Assembly (NCBI GenBank): GCA_965218985.1
Contig: CBDCMP010000007.1
Span: 1,736,001 to 1,800,000 of the forward strand
DNA: 64,000 nt
Reading direction: 5' to 3'
Source of the DNA: Pseudopedobacter sp965218985
GTDB taxonomy: Bacteria > Bacteroidota > Bacteroidia > Sphingobacteriales > Sphingobacteriaceae
Shown: piece by piece, positions 35,900-44,133 of the stretch
Numbering within the stretch: the stretch's first letter is position 1
How the letters are laid out: the number at the start of each line of letters is the position of its first letter
Made by a program: the position numbers and the translations under genes
Notes under the pieces: model-generated
Databases searched by the model: none
Told to the model about the DNA's origin: nothing
What the model saw: the letters and a program-made list of their open reading frames with translations, nothing else

Positions 35900-36115
35900 T
35901 CAAAGCCTGTTATTGTCTATATTGAGCAGGCCTTTTTTTAGCGTGAACACCACATATTCCCTCTTCCTTTTTAAGCGTTCCTGCAAATGAGCGATTAAAC
36001 TCTCCTCCTGCCCTGTTTCAAAGACTAAATCCTCATCACGTAAATGATTGTACTTTCTCTGCAACTTTATTTTTAGTCGGTCCCAGTTCTCTTGGGGTAT
36101 CGTGATCTCTGCCAT
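35900..36115 (-). CDS. CsbD-like small stress protein
   Basis: 71 aa from ATG 36115 (the open frame extends nine codons further but this start gives the expected MAEITIPQENWDRLK). Charged single-domain protein: NWDRLKIKLQRKYNHLRDEDLVFETGQEESLIAHLQERLKRKREYVVFTLKKG, matching the WxxIKxKLxxKYxxLTDxDL pattern of CsbD-like proteins. These are general-stress-induced in other bacteria; the molecular role is not known. Confidence 0.75.
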   Translation of the reverse strand: MAEITIPQENWDRLKIKLQRKYNHLRDEDLVFETGQEESLIAHLQERLKRKREYVVFTLKKGLLNIDNNRL

Positions 36116-36198
36116 GATTCGTATTTGAAGCAAAAATAACACATAGATCTTAAAATGAAGAATAGGAAATGCAAGAATATGCCACGTGAAATTGTAAT

Positions 36199-36260
36199 AT
36201 AGCCCATGGTTTAAACCATGGGCTATGTTTGATTTGCAATTGAAACCGTTTTAGCGGTTT
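36199..36260. repeat. REP-like palindromic element
   Basis: A perfect 28-bp palindrome at 36199-36226 (half ATAGCCCATGGTTT) is followed by a second hairpin AAACCG-TTTTAG-CGGTTT (36243-36260). Both lie in the gap between two minus-strand genes. The form matches dispersed REP/BIME elements of Bacteroidetes; no second copy of the full element occurs in this window, so the family assignment is from general knowledge. Confidence 0.6.
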
Positions 36261-36279
36261 AATTACCCTTATGATGCTT

Positions 36280-36296
36280 TTTACGGATATTCAAAA
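36280..36296 (-). repeat. Copy of TTTGAATATCCGTAA motif
   Basis: On the minus strand TTTTGAATATCCGTAAA, overlapping the last residues' 3' side of the hydrolase gene. The same 15-mer core occurs at 46855-46870 and inverted at 46892-46907. Confidence 0.55.
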
Positions 36297-36297
36297 T

Positions 36298-37281
36298 TCA
36301 TTTTAAAACGTTCAATAGTTCTTTCATAAAGTCGTCATAAACCTGTATATGTGGAATATGTCCCACGCCCTCAAACTCCACCAGTTTCGCTCCTGGTATT
36401 TTTGCAACGGTCTCCTTGCCTAATTCTTTATAAATTCCGTGTTGATCTTGTTCTGCTTTGCTCAGAAGATTCTTACCAACTATGGTGTGGTCTTTTGTGC
36501 CCACCATTACCACAGCAGGAACCCTGATGTTTTTAAACTCATAGACCACAGGTTGTTCATAAATCATGACGGAGGTTAAAGCTGATACTTTAGCCCATCT
36601 TGGGTAATCAGCACCATAAGTCACTCCTGCCCCAATATTTACCAGATAATCATAAGCGGGTTTCCATTCAGGAAAATAGGAGCTTTGGTAATAGGATTTT
36701 ATGCTTTGGGCAGTCTTCTTCAGTTCGCCTTCGTATTGTTCTTCAGCATTTTTATAGGGAACGAAAGTGCGGTAATCCTCTAAACCAATCGGGTCCTCCA
36801 AAATCAATTTTTCAGTCTTTTCAGGAAACAGGAGGGCAAAACGGGTGGCCAGCATGCCGCCCATTGAATGGCCCAAGATGATTGCTTTTTTGATACCCAA
36901 AGTATCCAATAGCAATTTATTCTCTTCTGCCATTTCGTGAAAGCTATAATGAATATACGGTTTGCTGGATTTTCCAAAACCAATCTGATCTGGCACCACC
37001 ACCCGATAACCAGCTTTTGTCAATCCTTTAATCACATCAGTCCAATAATAACCGGCAAAATTCTTTCCATGGAATAAAACCACTGTCCTACCATTGGCAT
37101 CAACGGATGGTTTCACATCCATATAAGCCAAGCGTAAATCCAAATCTTCCACTTTTAACGGCAGATAACTTATCGGGTACCCATATTTCAACTGCGCTAA
37201 GGTGATAGAAAAAGTGTCTTTTTGAGCAAAAGAGTGGAAACCTAAAATTAGGATAGCTATAACGAAGATGATTCTTTTCAT
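36298..37281 (-). CDS. Exported alpha/beta hydrolase
   Basis: 327 aa. Signal peptide MKRIIFVIAILILGFHSFAQ. Alpha/beta hydrolase fold: oxyanion strand VVLFHGKNFAGYYW, YRVVVPDQIGFGKS, nucleophile elbow ILGHSMGGMLATRFAL (Ser about 140), acid Asp region VMVGTKDHTIVGK and catalytic His in FEGVGHIPHIQVYDDF. Substrate cannot be read from sequence. Secreted to the periplasm. Separate transcription unit from the TonB receptor upstream, which ends at a terminator (37318-37345). Confidence 0.88.
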   Translation of the reverse strand: MKRIIFVIAILILGFHSFAQKDTFSITLAQLKYGYPISYLPLKVEDLDLRLAYMDVKPSVDANGRTVVLFHGKNFAGYYWTDVIKGLTKAGYRVVVPDQIGFGKSSKPYIHYSFHEMAEENKLLLDTLGIKKAIILGHSMGGMLATRFALLFPEKTEKLILEDPIGLEDYRTFVPYKNAEEQYEGELKKTAQSIKSYYQSSYFPEWKPAYDYLVNIGAGVTYGADYPRWAKVSALTSVMIYEQPVVYEFKNIRVPAVVMVGTKDHTIVGKNLLSKAEQDQHGIYKELGKETVAKIPGAKLVEFEGVGHIPHIQVYDDFMKELLNVLK

Positions 37282-37317
37282 AATTAAAATGGCAGTACGA
37301 TTTATTTATAAATAAAA

Positions 37318-37345
37318 AACCTCCGCAAATGTTTGCGGAGGTTTA
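37318..37345 (-). terminator. Strong terminator after the TonB receptor
   Basis: AAACCTCCGCAAA (37318-37330) and TTTGCGGAGGTTT (37333-37345) form a perfect 13-bp stem with a TG centre; on the minus strand a T-rich run follows. Located 20 bp beyond the receptor stop. Confidence 0.88.
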
Positions 37346-37364
37346 GAAATCAGGGGTTTTCTAA

Positions 37365-39683
37365 CTAAATGGATAAGGGCACATAAATTCCGAAGGTGAT
37401 GTTTCTTCCCAGATTATAAATACCAAATGTTGGGTCGGCTTCATCCAATCTGCCAGGTTTAAACCTACTCAAATGGTCATAATATTTTTTATCCAAAAGA
37501 TTGTTTCCAGAAATATTCAGCCTGATTTGCTGCTTGCCCAAATTGAAAGCGGTGCCAATTCCTGCTCGTAGCAAAGAGTAACCACTGGTGGTGGTTTCAA
37601 AATCATCCACTCGGTTCTGGGCGAAGTAATTATCCAAACCAATAGAAAAGTAAGCGCTTTTCAAACCTTTTATCGTTGGTTCAAATCTCAATTCGTCCCT
37701 CAAACTTGCTGCGGGGATAAAAGGAATTGGGTTTTTGGTGGCTAAATTCTGCGCATGAACATAACTGAAGGTATTCTCAAAATGGATGAGTTTCACAGGG
37801 TGGAAAATCAAACTGGCATCGGTACCATATAAGTCGGCGTTATCTTGTGAATACCGGTATAGTGCCAAGGTATGCGTTTGCCCATTATCATCGGGAACAT
37901 CAATGGTCTCTCCATTTTTTTGAGATAAAAAGATGTAATCTTTGATGTAATTGTTATAAAAACTGGCGCTCAAGTCCATGACCTCGGTTGCATATTGGAA
38001 AGTAACGTCAGTCTGATAACTTTTTTCAGCCTTTAGATTGGAACTTCCTTTCTCATACCTAAAAGTACCTTCATGCACCCCGTTGGAAGCTTGCTCTGCC
38101 GGGTTTGGTGCTCTGTAACCAGTGCTCAGGTTGGCTTTGAAATTAAATTTATCTGTAAATTGATGGGTATAACCTGCCGCCCCGCTCACATTGGAGAAGG
38201 TAGTTTTAAAATCGGTGAATTTTTGTTCACCGTCTACAATCAAACCATCTCCTTTGTTCTGACGATAATCATATCTTACACCCGCATTAAAGCTGGAGTT
38301 TTCCCAATCTTTTTTGATATAGTAAAATACGCCCACCCCAAAATTATTGTACGCAGGTATCAGGTACTCTACACCTTTATTCTTACTTTGACCATGGTCA
38401 GTGCTTAAGCCAATCACCGGCTGCCATCCATTTTTTGCATTCACATAATATTTGGCATCCAAGCTGTAGGTATTTAAATCAAAAAACAAACCTGGGATTT
38501 CATTCGGCAACTCTTTCCTCACGTTGTTCTGATAGCCCAAATCCAATTTCAAATTCCCTTTGTTGAACAAGAAATTATTATTGACGGCCACCTTGAAATG
38601 AGAAATGGCTTGTCTAGGAAAAGCCAAATTACGGTCTTTCAGCTCCGCATCTGTAAAAGGATCTCCTTCATCATTTACCAAAACGCCCTCATTGTTCAAT
38701 GCTGGTTCATAAAAGCCTATGTTGTTTTTGAAATAAGAAACATTTACGTGGCTGTATCCCCATTTTTTATTTAGGCCCACCATACCTTCGGTAGAGGTTT
38801 CGTTGTATCCTGAATTTGGGAAATAATAATCTGGCGTTTTAAAAGAATAGGCATTTTTATAGGTTCCTCTTCCTCGCCAAACAAAGCCATGTTCATTTCC
38901 AGTGAGCATGGCAGAACTGGATGTCAAACCTGCGTTGGTGGAGTAATTGCTAAGCACTTCCCCTTTAATGGTACCATCAGGTACGGTGAGTGGCTCCAGA
39001 ATATTGATCACCCCGCCCAAAGCATCAGCACCATATAACAAACTGGCAGCACCCCGCAATACTTCTACCCTATCGGCCGAATATTGGTCTATTTCTATCC
39101 CGTGCTCATCTCCCCATTGCTGGCCTTGTTGCTTCACTCCATCGCTCAAGGTCACTATCCTATTGTAGGACAAACCACGGATCACCGGTTTGGAGATGGC
39201 CTGTCCTGTGGTGATTTGCGAAACACCGCCCACTTTAGAGATGGCATCAATCAGGTTGGTAGAAGGGCGGTCTATCATTTCGTCATGAGTCAACACACCC
39301 ACTGAAGTGCTGTTTTTTTTGCTATCAGCGCCAGAAACAGTTCCTGTCACCACCACTTCATTGGCTTCTATCAAACTGGGTTGCAATTCAAACTCCATTT
39401 CATCTGTGCGGGAGAAATCTATGGTTCTGTTTTGATATTTGTACCCTACGTAAGAAACTTGTAACAAAAATTTTCCTTTATTAGGCACATGAGAGAAGGT
39501 AAACTTTCCGTCCACATCGGTGATGGCATTTACTTTTAGATCTGGAATGGAAATGGTGGCCCCAGGTAAGACCCGTTTAGTTTGTGCATCAATTATCTTC
39601 CCTTTTAAAACTGCCAATTCTTGGGCAGAGGCCATCTGTATAAAACTGCTCAGGCAAAGCAGGCATAGCATAATTCTTTTCAT
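37365..39683 (-). CDS. TonB-dependent receptor, possible metal uptake
   Basis: 772 aa. Signal peptide MKRIMLCLLCLSSFIQMASAQ, carboxypeptidase-like domain (VLKGKIIDAQTKRVLPGATISIPDLKV, about 25-105), TonB-box region EVVVTGTVSG, plug with ISKVGGVSQITTGQAISKPVIRGLSYNRIVTLSDG...EVLRGAASLLYGADALGGVINI, and a barrel ending NLGRNITFGIYVPLSI. The plug/barrel resembles ZnuD-like zinc receptors (GNPxLKxE-type turn appears as GSSNLKAEKSYQTDVT), and a small Cys/His protein is encoded 46 bp upstream. Metal specificity is a guess from context; other substrates remain possible. Confidence 0.88.
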   Translation of the reverse strand: MKRIMLCLLCLSSFIQMASAQELAVLKGKIIDAQTKRVLPGATISIPDLKVNAITDVDGKFTFSHVPNKGKFLLQVSYVGYKYQNRTIDFSRTDEMEFELQPSLIEANEVVVTGTVSGADSKKNSTSVGVLTHDEMIDRPSTNLIDAISKVGGVSQITTGQAISKPVIRGLSYNRIVTLSDGVKQQGQQWGDEHGIEIDQYSADRVEVLRGAASLLYGADALGGVINILEPLTVPDGTIKGEVLSNYSTNAGLTSSSAMLTGNEHGFVWRGRGTYKNAYSFKTPDYYFPNSGYNETSTEGMVGLNKKWGYSHVNVSYFKNNIGFYEPALNNEGVLVNDEGDPFTDAELKDRNLAFPRQAISHFKVAVNNNFLFNKGNLKLDLGYQNNVRKELPNEIPGLFFDLNTYSLDAKYYVNAKNGWQPVIGLSTDHGQSKNKGVEYLIPAYNNFGVGVFYYIKKDWENSSFNAGVRYDYRQNKGDGLIVDGEQKFTDFKTTFSNVSGAAGYTHQFTDKFNFKANLSTGYRAPNPAEQASNGVHEGTFRYEKGSSNLKAEKSYQTDVTFQYATEVMDLSASFYNNYIKDYIFLSQKNGETIDVPDDNGQTHTLALYRYSQDNADLYGTDASLIFHPVKLIHFENTFSYVHAQNLATKNPIPFIPAASLRDELRFEPTIKGLKSAYFSIGLDNYFAQNRVDDFETTTSGYSLLRAGIGTAFNLGKQQIRLNISGNNLLDKKYYDHLSRFKPGRLDEADPTFGIYNLGRNITFGIYVPLSI

Positions 39684-39729
39684 TATTCTGAATAAAAACG
39701 TGTATAAAAAATTGATTAAATACTGGAAA

Positions 39730-40059
39730 TCAAAATTTTACAGGTGGCGCTTTATTCTTGGAAAAATGGAAAAACTGGAAATAATTTTGTGCAGACGCTA
39801 TAAGGTCGAGCTTTTGAAAGGTTCTAAAAACATTGAATTTCAAGCCTAATTTTGGAACAGTGGCCAAAAAAACTGCATCAGAAGTAGTGCAACAAGGCTT
39901 GGTATAATTTTTTAAATGCTTTTGGCAGTGGTCGCCACAGGCATCCGCTTTAATGAAGTAATGCCTATGGAAAATATTATGCAAGGGAACGGCAGCACTC
40001 AGCATAGCGAACATCAGTCCTAATGCCAATAAAACCTTCGTATATTTTTTCCAATGCAT
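39730..40059 (-). CDS. Small Cys/His-rich membrane-anchored protein upstream of TonB receptor
   Basis: 109 aa from ATG 40059. N-terminal hydrophobic segment (KVLLALGLMFAMLSAAVPLHNIFH), then HRHYFIKADACGDHCQKHLKNYTKPCCTTSDAVFL with five His, four Cys: a likely metal-binding loop outside the inner membrane. The C-terminus (QNYFQFFHFSKNKAPP) is unremarkable. No family name recognised. The order small CxxxC/CC protein then TonB receptor suggests joint metal handling (zinc or copper). Divergent from the gene at 40175. Confidence 0.65.
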   Translation of the reverse strand: MHWKKYTKVLLALGLMFAMLSAAVPLHNIFHRHYFIKADACGDHCQKHLKNYTKPCCTTSDAVFLATVPKLGLKFNVFRTFQKLDLIASAQNYFQFFHFSKNKAPPVKF

Positions 40060-40138
40060 CAATGCAAAATTACCATTCTATACAGAATATTGGGTAACAT
40101 TTATATTGATTTTCGCAACGAATAACACATTTCTATGA

Positions 40139-40168
40139 TTTGATTTCAATTCTCTGACACTATCTTTG
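40139..40168 (+). promoter_or_regulatory. Consensus Bacteroidota promoter
   Basis: TTTG at 40139-40142, 18-bp spacer, then TATCTTTG at 40161-40168 (TAnnTTTG). The expected start site falls within a few bases of the ATG at 40175, implying a leaderless or nearly leaderless transcript. Confidence 0.7.
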
Positions 40169-40174
40169 CAAACA

Positions 40175-40519
40175 ATGAAACCTGCAGAAGTAAATCAACG
40201 ATTTAAGGCATTACAAAAAAATTTGGCAAAACAATTTGATAATGAGGAGCCAGATATTAAGGTCATTCTTTTTTTAATTGGAGTGCAGGAATTGGGGAAA
40301 GGCCCCAGAAAGTTCAGCAAACGGCAAAAAGAAGAATTGATGCATATTGCCAATTGCAGGCTCTTCTCTGAACTGGGTTTTTATGAACTGGAAGGTGTTG
40401 ACCAAGATGGATGGCCCCACTGGAAAAAATTGAAACCTATCCCGGCTTATACCTTACTGGAGCAGGAGATGTTGTTGAAGACGTTGATAGTGAAGTATTT
40501 TGAAGACATTTATAGCTAA
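40175..40519 (+). CDS. Conserved-looking hypothetical cytosolic protein
   Basis: 114 aa from ATG 40175 (an ATG three codons earlier would lie before the predicted transcription start). Charged, globular: VNQRFKALQKNLAKQFDNEEPDIKVILFLIGVQELGKGPRKFSKRQKEELMHIANCRLFSELGFYELEGVDQDGWPHWKKLKPIP. No signal peptide or membrane segment. The pattern GVQELG-x-GPRKFSKRQKxEL and GWPHW looks like a conserved Bacteroidetes protein family of unknown function. Faces convergently the thioredoxin-domain gene. Confidence 0.75.
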   Translation: MKPAEVNQRFKALQKNLAKQFDNEEPDIKVILFLIGVQELGKGPRKFSKRQKEELMHIANCRLFSELGFYELEGVDQDGWPHWKKLKPIPAYTLLEQEMLLKTLIVKYFEDIYS

Positions 40520-40559
40520 AAGAAAAGAGAGCATCTTTTCAGATGGCCTCTTTCTTTTT
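40518..40559. terminator. Bidirectional terminator between convergent genes
   Basis: AAAAGAAAAGAG..CATC and GATG..CTCTTTCTTTTT pair imperfectly around TTTTCA, with A-rich and T-rich sides, filling the 40-bp gap between the stops at 40519 and 40561. Confidence 0.65.
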
Positions 40560-40560
40560 A

Positions 40561-42483
40561 TTAATTTTCAATATTTGCGGTGGCCGGTGGGCTTCCTGCC
40601 ATATCAATCATGGCAGAAACTTCATCTACCAAACCATCGTCATTTCCAGAGAACCCAACGGCTTTAAAACGGATGTTTCCTTTTTTATCCAAAACGAATT
40701 TCGTTGGGATACCATCCACACCAAAAGCACTTACCACATCGTACTTACTTTTATCTTTTTCGTCTTCTGTATCTAACAATACATTGAAAGTGTATTTATT
40801 ATCTTCTATGAAATTACTCACAGCAGCTATTCTTTTATCGTCATGAATGCTCTCCCAGGTATCAATGAAGACGAAAGCAACATCTTTGCTTTCCTTAAAA
40901 TTATTCAATGCTTTTTGCATACCAGGAAAAGAAGCTTTGCATGGGCCACACCAAGTTGCCCAAAAATCAACCACCACCACTTTTCCTTTTAAAGAAGCTA
41001 AAGAAACTGTTTCACCTTTCAAATTTCTCAAAGAAAAATCAGGAGATTTCATATTGATCATTTTAGCCATCAGTTCTTGTCTGGCATTTTCTTTTGCTTT
41101 TTGTTCTAGTGAGGTTAATAAGGTGGCGTATTCTGTCTCTGAATGATCTTTCAGGTAAACTTCCTTCAACTGGTCTTTCATCACTGAGGTAGATTTCCCA
41201 TCTGCAATCAAAGTTTTTAATTGATCCACCGCTTTTTTATTATCACTGTTGGCAATTAAAAACTGAATGTATCTTTCATTCATCTCCGCAGAGCTGAAAT
41301 TATTCATATTCACCACCTTCTCCTGATAACTGAGCGCATCTTTCAATTTTCCCTCTTTGAATAGGATAAATGCATAAGTATCAGCATAGCTGGCATAACT
41401 TGAGTTTATGGCTTCTGTTCTCTGGGAAGGGGAATAATTTTTCAAATAATCGCCATCAGACTTTAAATCTTCTACATAATCCAATGATTTTTTGGAAAGT
41501 TTCTCCGCAAGCTCCAATTGTTCCCCTGCTTCAGACATTGGCCATGCTGCAGCATTTAAGAGAGACCCGGCATTTCCTTTAGATTTCATTTTGTCTAAAG
41601 TGACCAACATTTTATCGTAATCTTTTTTAGAAGAATAGGCTTTGGCCATATAGTAAGTGAGCATCTCTTTGTTCACTTTGCTGTTTTTATTGGTCATCAG
41701 CTTTGCATATTCAGCTTCCATTTTAGCCAAATCCTGTTCTTTAGCGAATTTGGAGAGCACATCACCAGACGCTAAAGTTCCATTTGGATGGGTTATGATG
41801 ATGTTTTTCAATGAATCTGCAGTAGATTGGTCTGTTCTTGATAAAACTGAATAAATTTTGGTTTCTGCATCTTCATCTTTTGCAGCAGAGAAAGATTTCA
41901 AAAGTTCTTCTTTTACTTCAGCAGCGTCATCCGTTTTTTTATTGGCCATCAACATAGAATAGTAGCTTGGCAACACCTCGTTTTTAGATTCCGGATAGTT
42001 CTTTAATTCAGTGTCCAAACTTGCTAATGCCTGGCTCTTATCAGCCTTCATTCCTATAAAATAATTTCCCAGCCCGCTGTAAAGTAGAGACATCGCACGA
42101 TAAGCACCTTCTGCATCTTTTCCGTTTTTGCCTTTAAGCACATAAGTGTAACCTTTTTCGGCATTCGCATCCTGTTCTCCTTTATTTTTAAATACAAAAC
42201 CTATAACTACAGCAGAATCAGGAATGGAAACTTTTGATTTGTAAACTCCATTATCTGCAGTCAAAGGGACATCAAGAGTATAATAATTTAATTTTGGAGT
42301 AAGATAAAGCAGATAACCTTTCAGGTCATCAGTGTTTGCGAGTGCTGTTTTATAGGTTAGTGAAATGACTTCTCCCTGTTTTGGACTTGCATCTGAAAGG
42401 GTTAGATTTCCGCTTTGTTGTGCAAATGAAAAGGTGCCTATAAATGAAGTGCAGAGAAATGTAAGGAGGATTAACTTTTTCAT
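40561..42483 (-). CDS. TlpA-like thioredoxin-domain protein with long helical N-region
   Basis: 640 aa. Signal peptide MKKLILLTFLCTSFIGTFSFAQ. N-terminal beta domain (LTLSDASPKQGEVISLTYKTAL...), a long tetratricopeptide-like middle (about 140-460) and a C-terminal AhpC/TSA-thioredoxin domain (SPDFSLRNLKGETVSLASLKGKVVVVDFWATWCGPCKASFPGMQKAL) with the redox pair WCGPC near residue 510. Periplasmic disulfide reductase or oxidoreductase; partner unknown. The C-terminus ends in VSAMIDMAGSPPATANIEN. Confidence 0.9.
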   Translation of the reverse strand: MKKLILLTFLCTSFIGTFSFAQQSGNLTLSDASPKQGEVISLTYKTALANTDDLKGYLLYLTPKLNYYTLDVPLTADNGVYKSKVSIPDSAVVIGFVFKNKGEQDANAEKGYTYVLKGKNGKDAEGAYRAMSLLYSGLGNYFIGMKADKSQALASLDTELKNYPESKNEVLPSYYSMLMANKKTDDAAEVKEELLKSFSAAKDEDAETKIYSVLSRTDQSTADSLKNIIITHPNGTLASGDVLSKFAKEQDLAKMEAEYAKLMTNKNSKVNKEMLTYYMAKAYSSKKDYDKMLVTLDKMKSKGNAGSLLNAAAWPMSEAGEQLELAEKLSKKSLDYVEDLKSDGDYLKNYSPSQRTEAINSSYASYADTYAFILFKEGKLKDALSYQEKVVNMNNFSSAEMNERYIQFLIANSDNKKAVDQLKTLIADGKSTSVMKDQLKEVYLKDHSETEYATLLTSLEQKAKENARQELMAKMINMKSPDFSLRNLKGETVSLASLKGKVVVVDFWATWCGPCKASFPGMQKALNNFKESKDVAFVFIDTWESIHDDKRIAAVSNFIEDNKYTFNVLLDTEDEKDKSKYDVVSAFGVDGIPTKFVLDKKGNIRFKAVGFSGNDDGLVDEVSAMIDMAGSPPATANIEN

Positions 42484-42622
42484 AGCTACTGAGTTTTTTG
42501 AATTTAAATTTAGTTTTAGCTTATGAAAATATCAAATGTTTTGATTTATCGGTCAAAAACAGCCTGTATATCTACCTTGCTGATTTAAAAATGTTCTAAA
42601 TTAGGGGCCAAAATCCTAGATC

Positions 42623-43314
42623 ATGAAAAGAATTGTTTTTGTTTTACTAAGTTTATTTTGCATCGACGCTTTTGCAGCTAAACCTAAAAATACTTATGTT
42701 AAGGTCTCCACTTCCTACGGTAAGGTTTTCATTAAGTTGTATAATGAAACACCTAAGCATCGTGATAATTTCATCAGGATTGTAAAAAAGGGTACTTTGA
42801 ACGGAACGCTTTTTCACAGGTGATTAAAAATTTCATGATACAGGGTGGAGATCCCGACTCTAAAACGGCAAAACCAGGAGCTTTGTTAGGAGAAGGTGAC
42901 CTCGGATATAAAATACCTGCCGAATTCGTCGCTTCACTTTTTCATAAGAAAGGGGTTTTAGCAGCTGCCAGAGATGATAATGCTGAGAAAGCTTCCAGTG
43001 CCTCTCAATTTTATATTGTAGAAGGCAAAAAGTTTACCGATGCCGAACTGGATGTAGTGGAGAAAAATAGATTAAGTGGGAGAAAAATTCCTGCTGAGCA
43101 AAGAGCGGCATATAAAACCATCGGCGGAACCCCTCAATTGGATCAGTCTTATACTGTTTTTGGCGAAGTGGTGAAAGGGATGGAGGTGGTGGATAAAATT
43201 GTCGATTTAAAAACAGATGGAAACAATAGGCCTTTGAAGGATGTGAAGATGGAGGTGAGCACCTTGAAAAAGAGAGCAGCAAAAAAAATGATAAAATCGC
43301 TTAAAACCGAATAG
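42623..43314 (+). pseudogene. Exported cyclophilin-type peptidyl-prolyl isomerase, frameshifted
   Basis: The first frame (42623-42823) gives a signal peptide (MKRIVFVLLSLFCIDAFAA) and YVKVSTSYGKVFIKLYNETPKHRDNFIRIVKKGTLNGTLFHR, then a TGA. Shifting one base restores VIKNFMIQGGDPDSKTAKPGALLGEGDLGYKIPAEF...ASSASQFYIVEGKKF...YTVFGEVVKGMEVVDKI to 43314. FHRVIKNFMIQGGDP is the cyclophilin active-site signature, cut exactly after HR. The break equals one missing G in CACAGG(G)TG. Could be an authentic inactivation, recent mutation or a sequencing error; no slippery site is apparent. The remainder (about 230 aa in all) is well preserved. Confidence 0.9.
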
Positions 43315-43362
43315 AACTCTAACCTCTATTACCTCAAATTGCTCATCTCAAATCTTAATAGC

Positions 43363-44133
43363 ATGAAAATCATATCTTATAACGTAAACGGAATCAGGGC
43401 TGCTATCCATAAAGAATGGTTCGCCTGGCTACAAGCCACAGATGCTGACATTGTTTGTTTACAGGAGATAAAAGCCACTCCAGATCAAATCATTGATATT
43501 GTGATTTTCGAACAGTTAGGTTATCAATGTTACTGGTATCCGGCAGAGAAAAAAGGATATAGCGGAACTGCCATTTTAACCAAAATCCAACCTGAACACG
43601 TGGAATATGGCTGCGGAATTGAAGAATATGATAGAGAGGGAAGGATAATCAGAGCCGATTTCAAAGCATTCTCCGTGATGAGTGTCTATTTCCCCTCAGG
43701 CAGTAGCGGAGAGGAACGCCAGCTATTTAAATTTAAGTTTTTAGAGGATTTTGCTGATTATATCCATAAATTGAAATGGAGATATCCGAAGCTGATAATT
43801 GCAGGTGACTATAACATCTGTCATAAAGCCATAGACATTCACAATCCAAAATCAAATGCCAATTCGTCCGGTTTTTTACCTGAGGAGCGGGAATGGATGG
43901 AGAATTTTACCCTCAACGGTTTTATAGATGCTTTCAGGCATTTTAATTCTGATCCGCACCATTACACCTGGTGGAGCTACAGGGCCGGTGCAAGGGGCAA
44001 AAATTTGGGCTGGCGCATCGATTACCACCTAGTGACTTTGGAATTATCCGAACATCTTAAAAGAGCCACTATCTTACCTGAAGCAAAGCATTCAGATCAT
44101 TGCCCTATTTTACTGGAGTTGGATATTCAATAG
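43363..44133 (+). CDS. xth: Exodeoxyribonuclease III (AP endonuclease)
   Basis: 256 aa from ATG 43363 (MKIISYNVNGIRAAIHKEWFAWLQATDADIVCLQEIKA); the eight codons before it are not conserved. Endonuclease/exonuclease/phosphatase fold: N in SYNVNG, E in LQEIKA, YFPSGSSGEERQLFK, AGDYNICHKAIDI, WWSYRAGARGKNLGWRIDYHL and the terminal SDHCPILLELD. Cytosolic DNA repair enzyme that cuts at abasic sites. Convergent with the PBP4 gene, the last bases overlapping by 7 bp. Confidence 0.96.
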   Translation: MKIISYNVNGIRAAIHKEWFAWLQATDADIVCLQEIKATPDQIIDIVIFEQLGYQCYWYPAEKKGYSGTAILTKIQPEHVEYGCGIEEYDREGRIIRADFKAFSVMSVYFPSGSSGEERQLFKFKFLEDFADYIHKLKWRYPKLIIAGDYNICHKAIDIHNPKSNANSSGFLPEEREWMENFTLNGFIDAFRHFNSDPHHYTWWSYRAGARGKNLGWRIDYHLVTLELSEHLKRATILPEAKHSDHCPILLELDIQ

